Shown: piece by piece, positions 33,280 through 42,181 of the stretch | Numbering within the stretch: the stretch's first letter is position 1 | How the letters are laid out: every line of letters begins with the position of its first letter | Origin: Desulfobulbus oralis | Lineage (GTDB): Bacteria; Desulfobacterota; Desulfobulbia; Desulfobulbales; Desulfobulbaceae | NCBI RefSeq assembly: GCF_002952055.1 | Contig: NZ_CP021255.1 | Coordinates: 1,835,501-1,899,500 of the forward strand | DNA length: 64,000 nt | Direction of reading: 5' to 3' | Translations under genes and position numbers: made by a program | Notes under the pieces: generated by a model | What the model saw: the letters and a program-made list of their open reading frames with translations, nothing else | Database searches by the model: none | Told to the model about the DNA's origin: nothing

Positions 33280-34351
33280 TTAACGTTTTAACCACTCAAA
33301 GACACAAACAGACCTTGACCCTTTATCTCCAGCTTGGGTCGAGAAGGGTTCTTGCACAGAAAATGTATTATTTAGATTATGCTTTATTATAAATGGATAG
33401 CCATGATGCAGTATGATATCTGTCACTGGTCCCAAACACATCGATGAATAGCGTAAATCCACTCTGTATAACGATGCATCTGCCACTTGTAAAGCTCCAC
33501 AGCAAGCAAAAGTTTCTCCCTCACATGGATACGGTCTGAAGCGAATTATATCTTCCTGCTGCCCATCCCGATCCACGTCGACTTTGGTATGCCACAAGCT
33601 GGCTTTCCCCTCATTGATATTCTGCAGGGGGTCAGGAGGAATAGGCGCCCATTGTTCTTCAGGAGCTTTTTCGGGCTTGATAGGGTTGGTACCTATGCTG
33701 GATCAGGTGGAGATGGTTTCTGGGATCCAGTTCTTCCCATTGCGGCACAGCCAGAGAAGGAACAGATGGAGAAACTTTCCACCCGCCGTGGAAGGGCAAT
33801 TCCGCGCACAGAGCGTTCATGCTCTTCAACACATCGACACAGACAGGATAATGACCGCTCTTCACCTCCGGCCATTTCCGCTCCAAAAGACGAAAACAGG
33901 GCTTGGGCCCGCGGAGCAGCGAACGCAAAGCCGCAAGTCGTTCCTGGTATGCCTGTGCCACACAGCCGCCTTCTGCGCAGGTGTTGCGTTTTTTGAGCCA
34001 CTGCCCGTGCTCTTGCCGGAAGCCCACCGGATCAGCCGTGGCATCGCTCGCCTTCCGGTGCATGCTTGCCATCTCTTCATCCAGCTTCGATAGCACAGAA
34101 TCGGCGCAGATCATTTTTTCGACCTTGCCCGTCGCCTTCGCACAGTCAAAGCTGGCCGCATGGGAGGCCGTTGCCAAAGGCAGCACCAGAAGCAGCAGAA
34201 CAAAAAAGACCTGTCCCAGGCGGCTGCAGGCCGCAGGTGTGGGGGCTCTGCCCGGCCAGCACAGGCCAGAGTTTTGGTCCGTGCGGCGCACGGTACGGGA
34301 TGGAGGAAACGAAGAGACAGTGTGCAGACCAAAAAAGGCGGGGTTCGGCAT
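33280..34351 (-). pseudogene. Exported LprI-like (DUF1311) protein, frameshifted
   Basis: The first frame (34351-33659) has a long basic leader, a signal-like segment (FFVLLLLVLPLATASHAASF) and the DUF1311/LprI pattern: DCAKATGKVEKMICADSVLS, LKKRNTC and CVAQAYQERLAALR, Cys residues spaced for disulfides. LprI-type proteins include lysozyme inhibitors. Near 33690 the frame shifts; the other frame continues NPIKPEKAPEEQWAPIPPDP and on to TKVDVDRDGQQEDIIRF, ending at 33280. The C-terminal DVDRDGQQED looks like a calcium- or FG-GAP-type loop. The true start is uncertain. Confidence 0.65.
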
Positions 34352-34520
34352 GGCATCCCTCTTTGCGCAGGGGTGGTCGGCTCTGAAATTTACACAGGAA
34401 ATACCCGAACTGTGTCACCAGAACAACGGGTTTTTATGGCTGCTTTGGTCCAGCTTTGCCACTGGCTTGATTGCATTGATGAAAAAAGAAGGGAGGGAGA
34501 AAGTGAGGAAATGGATGGAG

Positions 34521-35231
34521 CTATGGACAGGCACGGGGGGCTGCAGGAAGGCCGCCACCGTCCAAACGATCCGTACCCTCGCCGGCCACCAGCATATCGT
34601 CGTCTTCCTTGCCCCAGGCCAGCGGAACCGCATCGTCACCCCAGAGCGCATCGTTGCCGGCGCCGCCGGAAAGCCGGTCATTGTCGTCGCCGTCATCGCC
34701 CGCAAGGGTGTCGTTGCCAATCCAGGCCGTGGAAATGCGCGTTGCCGGTGCCGCCCTGCAGCAGATCGCCCGCATCGCCTGCCCCGTGGGCCAGACTGTC
34801 CATCAGCAAAAGCGTTGCTGCCGAGAATACGTGCTCAGGGTCGCGGTTTGCCTGCCACTGGGCAATGGTCTCCTGAAAGGCCCCGTTGTTCAACTGGTTG
34901 TATGGGTTGATGCCGCGTATGCCCGGACGACATCCTGCACCATGACCTGATGCAGGTTGCAGGTGGTGCCGTAGCCCCTGGCATCGGGCAGGGCCGCTAT
35001 ATCCTCTGGCACAGGCAGGGTCCCGCTGGTGGTCAGGGTGCGGTTCATGCTGAACACCACATCCGTCATGGTCAGTTCTTCCCCGGACTCGGTCACAAAG
35101 GAGCCGATCTGCCGATCGGAGCCATGGAACAAGGCGCCTGAGTCGATATGAAAAGCTGGGCTGCAACAATTGGTCGTCGGAGCAGATGTGCTGGCGTGTT
35201 TGCCTTGGCGGCGCGCTTGCTGAGCGCGCAT
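34521..35231 (-). pseudogene. RTX-type (hemolysin calcium-binding repeat) protein remnant
   Basis: Three minus-strand frames carry pieces in order. First is GSFVTESGEELTMTDVVFSM, then PEDIAALPDARGYGTTCNLH. Next is FQETIAQWQANRDPEHVF. Last is [20 protein letters not shown], then [11 protein letters not shown] and [10 protein letters not shown]. The last part is the glycine/aspartate nonapeptide of RTX proteins, which bind calcium and mark type I secretion substrates. At least two frameshifts separate them and both ends are missing. 34352-34520 shows nothing supportable. Confidence 0.65.
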
Positions 35232-35248
35232 GGCAATGGGTTTCTGCG

Positions 35249-35293
35249 GCGATAAAAGCGCCTGTGCCTCTGCTCCGCAGGCGCTTTTATCGC
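35249..35293 (-). terminator. Terminator after the AICAR transformylase gene
   Basis: A perfect 16-bp inverted repeat, GCGATAAAAGCGCCTG (35249-35264) and its complement (35278-35293), with a 13-base loop. Because AAAA/TTTT sits within the outer stem, it can work in either direction. It starts 14 bases past the stop at 35307 on the minus strand. Confidence 0.8.
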
Positions 35294-35306
35294 GATTCCT
35301 GCAGGT

Positions 35307-36569
35307 TCAGTGCTTGAAAGAACGGCAGCCGGTAAACTTCATGGCCACCTGTGGCCTTGCCTCGTTGCAGGCTTCGATGGACTCGAAGTCCCGAATGGAA
35401 CCGCCGGCCTGCAGGATGGCCGACACGCCCTCGCGGATGCCCACCTCTGCCCCATCCCGGAAGGGGAAGAAGGCGTCGGAAATCATGACCGAGCCCTGCA
35501 GGCCTGCCCTGTCTGCCTTGACCTGTGCATCGATTTCCGCTTTTTCGGCCTCAGCCAGTCCGGCGTAAGCCTTGCCGAAGTGGTCCAGGGCCAGGGCCTG
35601 GGCCGCATTCCGATAGGCTTTCAAAACCGCGATCTCCGCCACCCCGACTCGGTCCTGCTCACCCGCGCCAATGCCCACGGTGCAGCCATCCTTGACAAAG
35701 AGCACCGAATTCGACGTCACCCCGTGCTCCACGGCCCAGCCGAAGATCATATCCCGGATCTCCCGTTCGTCCGGCTCACGGGCACAGCGGTAGTCCTGAC
35801 CCTTGTAGGTGCAGGCTGCGGGCAGCAGGTCTGCCGCGCTCCGGATGCGGTTCACCGCCGACTGCTGCACGATGAGGCCGCCGTCAATCAGCGATTTGAA
35901 GTCCAGAAAACGCGCGTGCTCATAGCTGACCAGCCGCTCGATGGCGTGGATGCGCAGGATGCGCAGGTTCTTGCGCCGGCCGAGGACATCGAGCGTGCCC
36001 TCCTCGAAGTCGGGCGCACAGACCACTTCCAGATAGTTTTCCGCCATGGCTTCGGCGCTCGCCCTGTCCACCGGCCGGTTGACCACCAGCGCCCCGCCAA
36101 AAGCCGCGATGCGGTCACAGTTGTTGGCGCGTGCATAGGCCTGGACCAGCGAGTCGCCCAGCGCCGCGCCAGAGGGATTGTTGTGCTTCAGAATGACCGC
36201 AGCCGGGCTGTCCATGAAGTACTTGATAATATTCAGGCCATTGTCCACATCGGTCAGGTTGATCTTGCCCGGATGCTTGCCCACCTGCAGCATGTCGCCT
36301 ACCTCCAGGGCGCTCACGAGACCCTGGCCCGGCCCGATGAAACGGCAGTCGCCCAGCACCAGATTGCCGTTCACCAGTTCGTAGAGCGCCGCCTCCTGGT
36401 CCGGATTCTCGCCGTAGCGCAACCCCCGCTCCTCGAGCTGGCCTTCTGCGTTTCTGATGGCCCAACTGCGCTTTCTGTAGACCAGGGCCGTTTTGCCCAG
36501 GGTAATGGTCATTTCCTGTGGAAAGGCATCGCCCAAAAGGGCGGCATACATTTTTTTCAGATCGCTCAT
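35307..36569 (-). CDS. AICAR transformylase, stand-alone (PurH C-terminal type)
   Basis: Transfers a formyl group from 10-formyl-THF to AICAR in purine synthesis. It has 420 residues. LRYGENPDQEAALYEL is the family's R-Y-G-x-N-P-x-Q motif. VILKHNNPSGAALGDS holds the catalytic Lys-His. DRIAAFGGALVVNRPVD and GWAVEHGVTSNSVLFVKDG are the substrate segments. The IMP cyclohydrolase domain of the usual bifunctional PurH is absent, so cyclisation must be done elsewhere. The start at 36569 follows a weak GAGGAAAA. sppA lies 28 bases upstream on the same strand. Confidence 0.9.
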   Translation of the reverse strand: MSDLKKMYAALLGDAFPQEMTITLGKTALVYRKRSWAIRNAEGQLEERGLRYGENPDQEAALYELVNGNLVLGDCRFIGPGQGLVSALEVGDMLQVGKHPGKINLTDVDNGLNIIKYFMDSPAAVILKHNNPSGAALGDSLVQAYARANNCDRIAAFGGALVVNRPVDRASAEAMAENYLEVVCAPDFEEGTLDVLGRRKNLRILRIHAIERLVSYEHARFLDFKSLIDGGLIVQQSAVNRIRSAADLLPAACTYKGQDYRCAREPDEREIRDMIFGWAVEHGVTSNSVLFVKDGCTVGIGAGEQDRVGVAEIAVLKAYRNAAQALALDHFGKAYAGLAEAEKAEIDAQVKADRAGLQGSVMISDAFFPFRDGAEVGIREGVSAILQAGGSIRDFESIEACNEARPQVAMKFTGCRSFKH

Positions 36570-36597
36570 GGCGTTTTCCTGAGGAAAAAGGGCAGAT

Positions 36598-38457
36598 TCA
36601 GCGCAAAAGACTGGTGGTTTCGCCCACAAGGCTGTGGGCATACACGTGGTTGACATCGTGGGTCTGCAGCAGAAAGCCGTAGCGCGTCTGCAATTCGGAG
36701 AGCGCCTGTTCCGCGGCCGGCAGTTGCCGGGGCCGGAAACGGGCCTGCACGCCGGCTCCGATCTGGGCCAGCTCTTCCAGGAAGGGCATGCCTGCCGGCT
36801 TCAGCCAGACCGCGCTTTCCTTCGGCACCTTGGCGAGTTCGGCCGCCCTGGCCACGGCTGCGTCGAGATTGCCCAGGCTGTCCACCAGCCCCAGTTCCCT
36901 GGCGGTGGCGCCGTCCCAGACCCGACCCTCGGCGATGCGCGCCACCTCGTCCACCGGCTTTTTGCGGCCTTCGGCCACAATGGCCAGGAAGCGGCGATAG
37001 CCATAGTCCACGCTGGACTGTATGGCCGCCGCATCGGCCGCGGATATGCCGGTTACGATGTTTGCAGGCAGGCCCGGACTGCCGACCGCCACGCCGTCCC
37101 CGTGCACGCCCAGCCGGGCCAGACTGCTTTCCAGGGTGGGTATTGCGCCGAAGATGCCGATGGAACCGGTCAGCGTCGAGGGTGCGGCCACAATGCAATC
37201 CGCATTGGCCGAGAGCCAGTACCCGCCGGAGGCGGCCACTTCCCCCATGGAAACCACCACGATTTTGCCGGACTTCTTCAACTCCAGCACGCCCTGCCGG
37301 ATGAGTTCCGAAGCGCCTGCACTGCCGCCGCCGCTGGAGAGACGCAGCACCACCGCCTTGAGATTCTGGTTCTTTCGGGCCTTGTCGAACTGGGCCAGCA
37401 GCGTGTCTGCCCCGATCTGGCCAACCCCGCCCTTGCCGTCCGTGATGTTGCCTCTGGCCGTAATGATGCCGATGCGCGCAGGCTGCTCCGTGGCGCTGTA
37501 AGACCGCTCCACGGTTTCCAGATAGCGGTCGAAGGAGAGCGCGTTGAAGTCCTGCTTGCCGCTTTGGGCCGGACCAACCAGTTGTCGCAGGGCCAGTCGC
37601 ATTTCGGGCCGGGTCTTGAGCGCGTCCACGAGCCGCATGTTCAGTGCAGCCCGGGCCTGGTCGCCGCCGCTGGCGGCCAGGATGGCGTGCCGGTCCAGAA
37701 TCTGCGCGCGCAGGGCATCGGCGTCCAGGCCACGGGCCTTGGCGATGTCGTTGCTGTACAGCAGCCAGAGCCGCTGCATCCAGGCCGTTCTGGCCTCCCG
37801 GTCCTCGGCCGACATGTCGTTGCGCACAAGGGGTTCGATCGCACTTTTGTACGTGCCCACCCGGAAGACATGCATCCTGACGCCCAATTTATCCAGGGCG
37901 TCCTTGAAGTAGAGGCCAAGGGAGGCGAAGCCGTGCACATCTGCCGTGCCGACCGGGTTGAGCCAGATCTCGTTGGCCCGGCTGGCCAGATAGTATTGAA
38001 ACTGGTTGAAGCCGTTGCCCGCGGCAATGATCTTCTTGCCCGCCTTTTTCGCCCGATCCAGGGCACCTGCCACGGCCGAAAGCTGATCCAGGCTGGCCGC
38101 GCCGAGTTTGTCCAGGTTCAGAACCAGATACCTGATACGGCCATCCTTTGCCGCTGCATCGATGCCGTCGATGAGGTCCTGCAGAAAGACCTCCTCTTCC
38201 AGCGAGACGCCGGCCAATTTGCCGAAGTGGCGGGAGATGGGGCTGATGACCGAGCGCTCTTCCACCACATCGCCTTCGGGCGCGATGACGAGGGCGCAGC
38301 CGTCCGGGACCTTCACTTCGGGCCTGTAGAACAGACCGATCAGAAAGCACCCGAGGAAGAGCAGGAAAACCAGATTGGTCAGGACGGTGAGACCGGTTTT
38401 CAGAAAGCGCCAGAACAGGCGGAAGGGCCAAAAGAGCAGGGTGAAAAGGCGTTTCAT
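36598..38457 (-). CDS. sppA: Signal peptide peptidase SppA, long (67K) type
   Basis: An inner-membrane serine protease degrading cleaved signal peptides. It has 619 residues, the two-domain long form. One N-terminal membrane anchor is seen (VLTNLVFLLFLGCFLIGLF). The Lys general base is in VFRVGTYKSAIEPLVRNDMS and the nucleophile Ser in SMGEVAASGGYWLSANAD, so the Lys/Ser dyad is split across both halves as in E. coli SppA. The C-terminal LTGSIGIFG is also conserved. The ATG at 38457 is chosen for the short basic leader before the anchor. Confidence 0.93.
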   Translation of the reverse strand: MKRLFTLLFWPFRLFWRFLKTGLTVLTNLVFLLFLGCFLIGLFYRPEVKVPDGCALVIAPEGDVVEERSVISPISRHFGKLAGVSLEEEVFLQDLIDGIDAAAKDGRIRYLVLNLDKLGAASLDQLSAVAGALDRAKKAGKKIIAAGNGFNQFQYYLASRANEIWLNPVGTADVHGFASLGLYFKDALDKLGVRMHVFRVGTYKSAIEPLVRNDMSAEDREARTAWMQRLWLLYSNDIAKARGLDADALRAQILDRHAILAASGGDQARAALNMRLVDALKTRPEMRLALRQLVGPAQSGKQDFNALSFDRYLETVERSYSATEQPARIGIITARGNITDGKGGVGQIGADTLLAQFDKARKNQNLKAVVLRLSSGGGSAGASELIRQGVLELKKSGKIVVVSMGEVAASGGYWLSANADCIVAAPSTLTGSIGIFGAIPTLESSLARLGVHGDGVAVGSPGLPANIVTGISAADAAAIQSSVDYGYRRFLAIVAEGRKKPVDEVARIAEGRVWDGATARELGLVDSLGNLDAAVARAAELAKVPKESAVWLKPAGMPFLEELAQIGAGVQARFRPRQLPAAEQALSELQTRYGFLLQTHDVNHVYAHSLVGETTSLLR

Positions 38458-38660
38458 AGGGGCATTGCAATCAGGGAAAGAGGGGTTGTGGACAAACAAG
38501 GCGGTCAGGATACCACAGCAGGCCGGCTGGGGAAAGTCCGGAAATGCGGCGGCCTGCGGCCCCGGGCTACAAATTGTCTTGCCGCTGCCGGGCCGCATGG
38601 GTACATTTCGCAGGCTTGATTCGTGCACCCTGTGCACCGTTTTTGCCCTTGGAGGACATC

Positions 38661-39008
38661 ATGGCTTTTGTTTCAGGCCGTCCCGCCGCCCTGCTGTTGC
38701 CGGCACTTGCGGCCTTGCTGCTGACTGCGGGCTGCTCCCCGAAAAAATACGGCGCCGTGCAGTTCCACTCCGAACCGGAAGAGGCCGAAGTGCTGAATCT
38801 GCGGGATGACGCGCTGTTGGGGCTGACGCCGGTTCTGGTCGTCTGGGAGAGCGACAACGGCGAGCCCCAGTACGTTACCGTGCAGATGAGAAAGGCTGGC
38901 TATCTGGAGGAAATTGCGTCCTTCTGGTTGAACACCCGCTATGAAAGCCGGGAGTCGGCCCAGGAGGATCCCCAGCCCGTTACCATCATTTTAAAGGCCA
39001 GGAAATAA
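38661..39008 (+). CDS. PEGA-like lipoprotein
   Basis: The product has 115 residues. The signal ends in a lipobox, LLLTAGCS, so the Cys is probably lipidated. The mature part reads AVQFHSEPEEAEVLNL, then LLGLTPVLVVWE and VTVQMRKAGYLEE, the strand pattern of PEGA domains, which often mediate surface or wall contacts. GGAGG is 6 bases before the ATG. It is followed 2 bases later by a related lipoprotein and then mtnA. Confidence 0.75.
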   Translation: MAFVSGRPAALLLPALAALLLTAGCSPKKYGAVQFHSEPEEAEVLNLRDDALLGLTPVLVVWESDNGEPQYVTVQMRKAGYLEEIASFWLNTRYESRESAQEDPQPVTIILKARK

Positions 39009-39010
39009 CG

Positions 39011-39379
39011 ATGTCGAAATATCTTGTGCTGTTGCTGAGCTGTGGCGCCTTCCTGCTGGGGGCCTGCAGCAGCGTCACGCCCATCAGGTTCAAGGTGCAT
39101 TCCGAGCCCGAGGGCGCATATGTGCTGTACCAGGTGACTGGTTCAGCCCTGCCCTGCGCCGACAGGTGGATTTACCTCGGCAACACGCCGCTGCAGGGCA
39201 TCTACCAGTTCGACACGGAAAAACTCCGCGCCAGCGACCGCATTGCGCTGCGTGTGATGCAGCAGGGCTACATGGACCAGAGCAGGGAGTGGACCGGCCG
39301 GGCCTTTTACGACGAGGCCAGGAGCAAGGGGCTCATCTTCTGGGTGCCGGAGATGGTGCCCGCAGGAACGGGCAGGTAG
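39011..39379 (+). CDS. Second PEGA-like lipoprotein
   Basis: The product has 122 residues with a lipobox LLGACSS. The mature part begins TPIRFKVHSEPEGAYVLY, mirroring the HSEPE motif of the preceding gene, and continues IYLGNTPLQGIY and LRVMQQGYMD. The two genes are probably a diverged duplicate pair. It ends 3 bases before mtnA, so the three may be cotranscribed. Confidence 0.75.
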   Translation: MSKYLVLLLSCGAFLLGACSSVTPIRFKVHSEPEGAYVLYQVTGSALPCADRWIYLGNTPLQGIYQFDTEKLRASDRIALRVMQQGYMDQSREWTGRAFYDEARSKGLIFWVPEMVPAGTGR

Positions 39380-39382
39380 GCC

Positions 39383-40480
39383 ATGCTGGTGGACGGCAAG
39401 GCCTGGCGCAGCATCTGGCCGCTTGCAGACGGCACGGCGGTTGCCGTTATTGACCAGACGAAACTGCCCTTTGCCTTCGTGGTGGCCCGGTTGGAGACCC
39501 TGGCCGATGCGGCGCGGGCCATTGCGGAGATGCTCGTGCGGGGTGCGCCCCTTATCGGAGCCACCGCGGCCTACGGCTTCTGGCTGGGTATGCGGGAGGC
39601 TGCGGACGACATGCACCTGGCAAGGGTTGCGGACACGCTCGTCGCCTGCCGGCCCACGGCCGTGAATCTGCGCTGGGCCGTGGAGCGGATGCAGGCCCGC
39701 CTTGCCCCCCTGGCTCCGGCGGAACGGCCGGCCGCAGCCTTTGCCGAGGTGGGCCGGATCTGTGAGGAAGATGTGGCCGCCAACGCGGCCATCGGCCGCC
39801 ACGGCCTGGCGCTGATCAAGGCCATCTGGCAGAAAAAGGGCCGGAAAGCGCCGGTCAACATCCTCACCCACTGCAATGCGGGCTGGCTGGCCACGGTGGA
39901 CTGGGGCACGGCCCTGGCGCCCGTCTATGCCGCCGCAGAGGCCGGCATTCCCCTGCACGTGTGGGTGGACGAGACCCGGCCCCGCAATCAGGGCGCCTCG
40001 CTCACCGCCTGGGAGCTGGCCAAGGCGGGCATTGCCCACCATCTGCTGGCGGACAACGCAGGCGGTCATCTCATGCAGCACGGTCAGGTCGATCTCTGCA
40101 TTGTGGGCAGTGATCGGACCACGGCGAGCGGCGACGTGTGCAATAAAATCGGCACCTACCTGAAGGCCCTGGCCGCCCGGGCCAACGGCGTGCCTTTCTA
40201 CGCGGCCCTGCCCGGTTCCACGGTGGACTGGAGGTTGAGCGACGGGATCAGGGAGATTCCCATTGAAGAGCGGGCAGGGGCGGAGCTCCTGAGCGTGCAG
40301 GGCAGGACGGAGGACGGCCGGGTGCTCAGGGTACGGATTGCCCCGGACGAAACGCCGGCCTGCAATCCTGCCTTTGATGTGACCCCGGCAGGCCTCGTGA
40401 CCGGCCTTATTACCGAGCGCGGCCTCTGCCCGGCCAGCAGGGCCGGACTGGCAGCGCTGTTCCCTGAAAGGGCAGGATAG
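39383..40480 (+). CDS. mtnA: S-methyl-5-thioribose-1-phosphate isomerase (MtnA)
   Basis: Converts 5-methylthioribose-1-P (or 5-deoxyribose-1-P) to the ribulose-1-P form in salvage of methylthioadenosine and 5'-deoxyadenosine. It has 365 residues. [28 protein letters not shown] (catalytic Cys), [20 protein letters not shown] and [18 protein letters not shown] (Asp) are all present, with [11 protein letters not shown] near the end. It belongs to the eIF2B-related fold. The class II aldolase downstream acts on exactly this product. Confidence 0.94.
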   Translation: MLVDGKAWRSIWPLADGTAVAVIDQTKLPFAFVVARLETLADAARAIAEMLVRGAPLIGATAAYGFWLGMREAADDMHLARVADTLVACRPTAVNLRWAVERMQARLAPLAPAERPAAAFAEVGRICEEDVAANAAIGRHGLALIKAIWQKKGRKAPVNILTHCNAGWLATVDWGTALAPVYAAAEAGIPLHVWVDETRPRNQGASLTAWELAKAGIAHHLLADNAGGHLMQHGQVDLCIVGSDRTTASGDVCNKIGTYLKALAARANGVPFYAALPGSTVDWRLSDGIREIPIEERAGAELLSVQGRTEDGRVLRVRIAPDETPACNPAFDVTPAGLVTGLITERGLCPASRAGLAALFPERAG

Positions 40481-40592
40481 GGAAGGCAACAAATCACTTG
40501 GAACGGCAGATTCACGTGCCAAGGCATTCAGGAGAAAACACTCCATCAACTTGCAGCTTGATTCACAGGGTAAACCTTTTTCAGGAGGCCAT

Positions 40593-41438
40593 ATGGGAGA
40601 GGGATCCAACGCGTGGAGTTTTCCGGAAAACAATAACCGCATGACAGCTTTTCAGCGAAGCGGCGGCGATTCGAGCAAAGAAGGTCAGGTCTCTCTTGAG
40701 TATTTCGCCCACTCTTCTTTCCGCATTACCAGTCCTGGTGGCATGACTATCGTCATCGATCCTTGGCGGAATGACCCCTCCGGGGCGTGGGGACAGTGGT
40801 TTCCGGAAGAATATCCAGAGATATACGCGGACATTGTCCTTTCCACCCACGCCCATTTCGACCATGACGCCGTGCACCGCGTCCACGCAGCCGTCACCCT
40901 GGAGCGTCCCGTTGGGATCTTCAGCGTAGGCGACGTGAAGATCGAGGGCCTCGGAGACAAACATATGTTCCATGCCAAGGGATCGTACCGCTGGACGGAT
41001 GTTTTTGCCGAGTCCGGCATACCCACGCCTCCCGGAAATCCGATGCATCTGGACAACAGCATCATCGTGGTCGAAACAGGCGGGATGCGCATCGCGCACT
41101 GGGGCGACAACCGTCCAGAACCCGATGAGTACGTCATGGGCCGCCTCAGAGGTATCGATGTCCTGATCCTGCCCATTGACGGCTCGGAGCACATTCTCAC
41201 GGCGGAAGATATCGCAGGGCTCATAGACAGGCTGGAGCCGAAAGTGGTCATCCCCATGCATTACCGCATACAGGGCGCGGTGACGGTACTCAGCACGCTG
41301 CAAACTCCGGATGCTTGGCTGGACATGATGCCGGCCGTCATCCGGCATACCGAAGCCAGATGGACGTTTCACAGAGCGGACATAGCGCGGTATCGCAGAC
41401 AGGCATTCTCTTTCGGCAACCAGTACGTCAGAAAATAG
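40593..41438 (+). CDS. MBL-fold metallo-hydrolase, UlaG-like
   Basis: The product has 281 residues. The metal-binding motif is VLSTHAHFDHDAVHRV (H-x-H-x-D-H), with later ligands at MRIAHWGDNRPEP and VVIPMHYRIQGA. The start LEYFAHSSFRI then MTIVIDPW is typical of UlaG-like lactonases and related L-ascorbate-6-P or unknown hydrolases. The ATG at 40593 has AGGAGG upstream; an earlier ATG-like reading is less likely. It lies between mtnA and the class II aldolase. Substrate unknown. Confidence 0.82.
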   Translation: MGEGSNAWSFPENNNRMTAFQRSGGDSSKEGQVSLEYFAHSSFRITSPGGMTIVIDPWRNDPSGAWGQWFPEEYPEIYADIVLSTHAHFDHDAVHRVHAAVTLERPVGIFSVGDVKIEGLGDKHMFHAKGSYRWTDVFAESGIPTPPGNPMHLDNSIIVVETGGMRIAHWGDNRPEPDEYVMGRLRGIDVLILPIDGSEHILTAEDIAGLIDRLEPKVVIPMHYRIQGAVTVLSTLQTPDAWLDMMPAVIRHTEARWTFHRADIARYRRQAFSFGNQYVRK

Positions 41439-41444
41439 AAAAGT

Positions 41445-42101
41445 ATGAATGCCGCCGAAAGCCGTGGGGCGCTGTTGGAGACGGCCCGGGCCATGAACGC
41501 GGGCGGCCTGAATCAGGGGTCTTCCGGCAATGTCAGCCTGCGGCTGCAGGATGCCATGCTGATCACGCCCTCGGCCCTGCCGTATCATCGCTGTACGCCG
41601 GAAGATATGGTCGAACTCGCCTGGGACGGCAACTGTTCGGGCCCGCGCCGCCCCTCTTCCGAATGGCGGATGCACCGGGACATCTATCTGGCCTATCCGC
41701 AGGCGCAATGCATTCTCCATGCCCATGCGCCCTGGTGCAGCACCCTGGCCTGCCTGGAGCGGGGCATTCCGGCCCAGCACTACATGGTGGCCCTGGCCGG
41801 CGGTCCGATTCGCTGCACGCCGTATCAGCCCTTTGGCACGCAGGCGCTTTCGGATGCGGCCGTGGCCGGGCTTGCAGGTCGGAGCGCCGTGCTGTTGGGG
41901 CATCACGGCCTCGTCTGCTATGCGGACACGCTGGACCAGACGCTGGCTTTGGCCTGCGAGGTGGAGTTTCTGGCCCGCGTCTATGGCCAGAGCCTGCAGA
42001 TCACGGCTGAGCCGCCGCTGCTGCCGGAGGCGAGCGTGACAGCGCTGCTGGCGCGTTTTGCAGACTACAAACGGCTGGGCCGGTCCGGGCGGGAAGGCTG
42101 A
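41445..42101 (+). CDS. Class II (zinc) aldolase, probable methylthioribulose/deoxyribulose-phosphate aldolase
   Basis: Fuculose/rhamnulose aldolase family, 218 residues. GSSGNVSLRL is the phosphate loop. RRPSSEWRMHRDIYLAYP carries the catalytic Glu. CILHAHAPWCS gives two zinc His ligands and LLGHHGLVCYAD the third. Next to mtnA, the likely reaction is cleavage of 5-(methylthio)- or 5-deoxyribulose-1-P to DHAP and an aldehyde (DHAP shunt). The family and motifs are seen; the substrate is inferred from context. It starts 6 bases after the MBL gene. Confidence 0.82.
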   Translation: MNAAESRGALLETARAMNAGGLNQGSSGNVSLRLQDAMLITPSALPYHRCTPEDMVELAWDGNCSGPRRPSSEWRMHRDIYLAYPQAQCILHAHAPWCSTLACLERGIPAQHYMVALAGGPIRCTPYQPFGTQALSDAAVAGLAGRSAVLLGHHGLVCYADTLDQTLALACEVEFLARVYGQSLQITAEPPLLPEASVTALLARFADYKRLGRSGREG

Positions 42102-42181
42102 GCGGGGCGCGGCCCCGGCAGGACAGCGGCCGGAGCGGCGTGAAAGCGCGTTCCCGATTTTTTTACACAGGAAGGTTCGCC

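Noticed and set aside
36634-38619. 661-codon open frame antisense to sppA
   Set aside because: Same reason; sppA has its Lys/Ser dyad and membrane anchor.
40581-41906. 441-codon open frame antisense to the MBL hydrolase and aldolase
   Set aside because: It covers two genes with clear motifs and shows only shadow composition.
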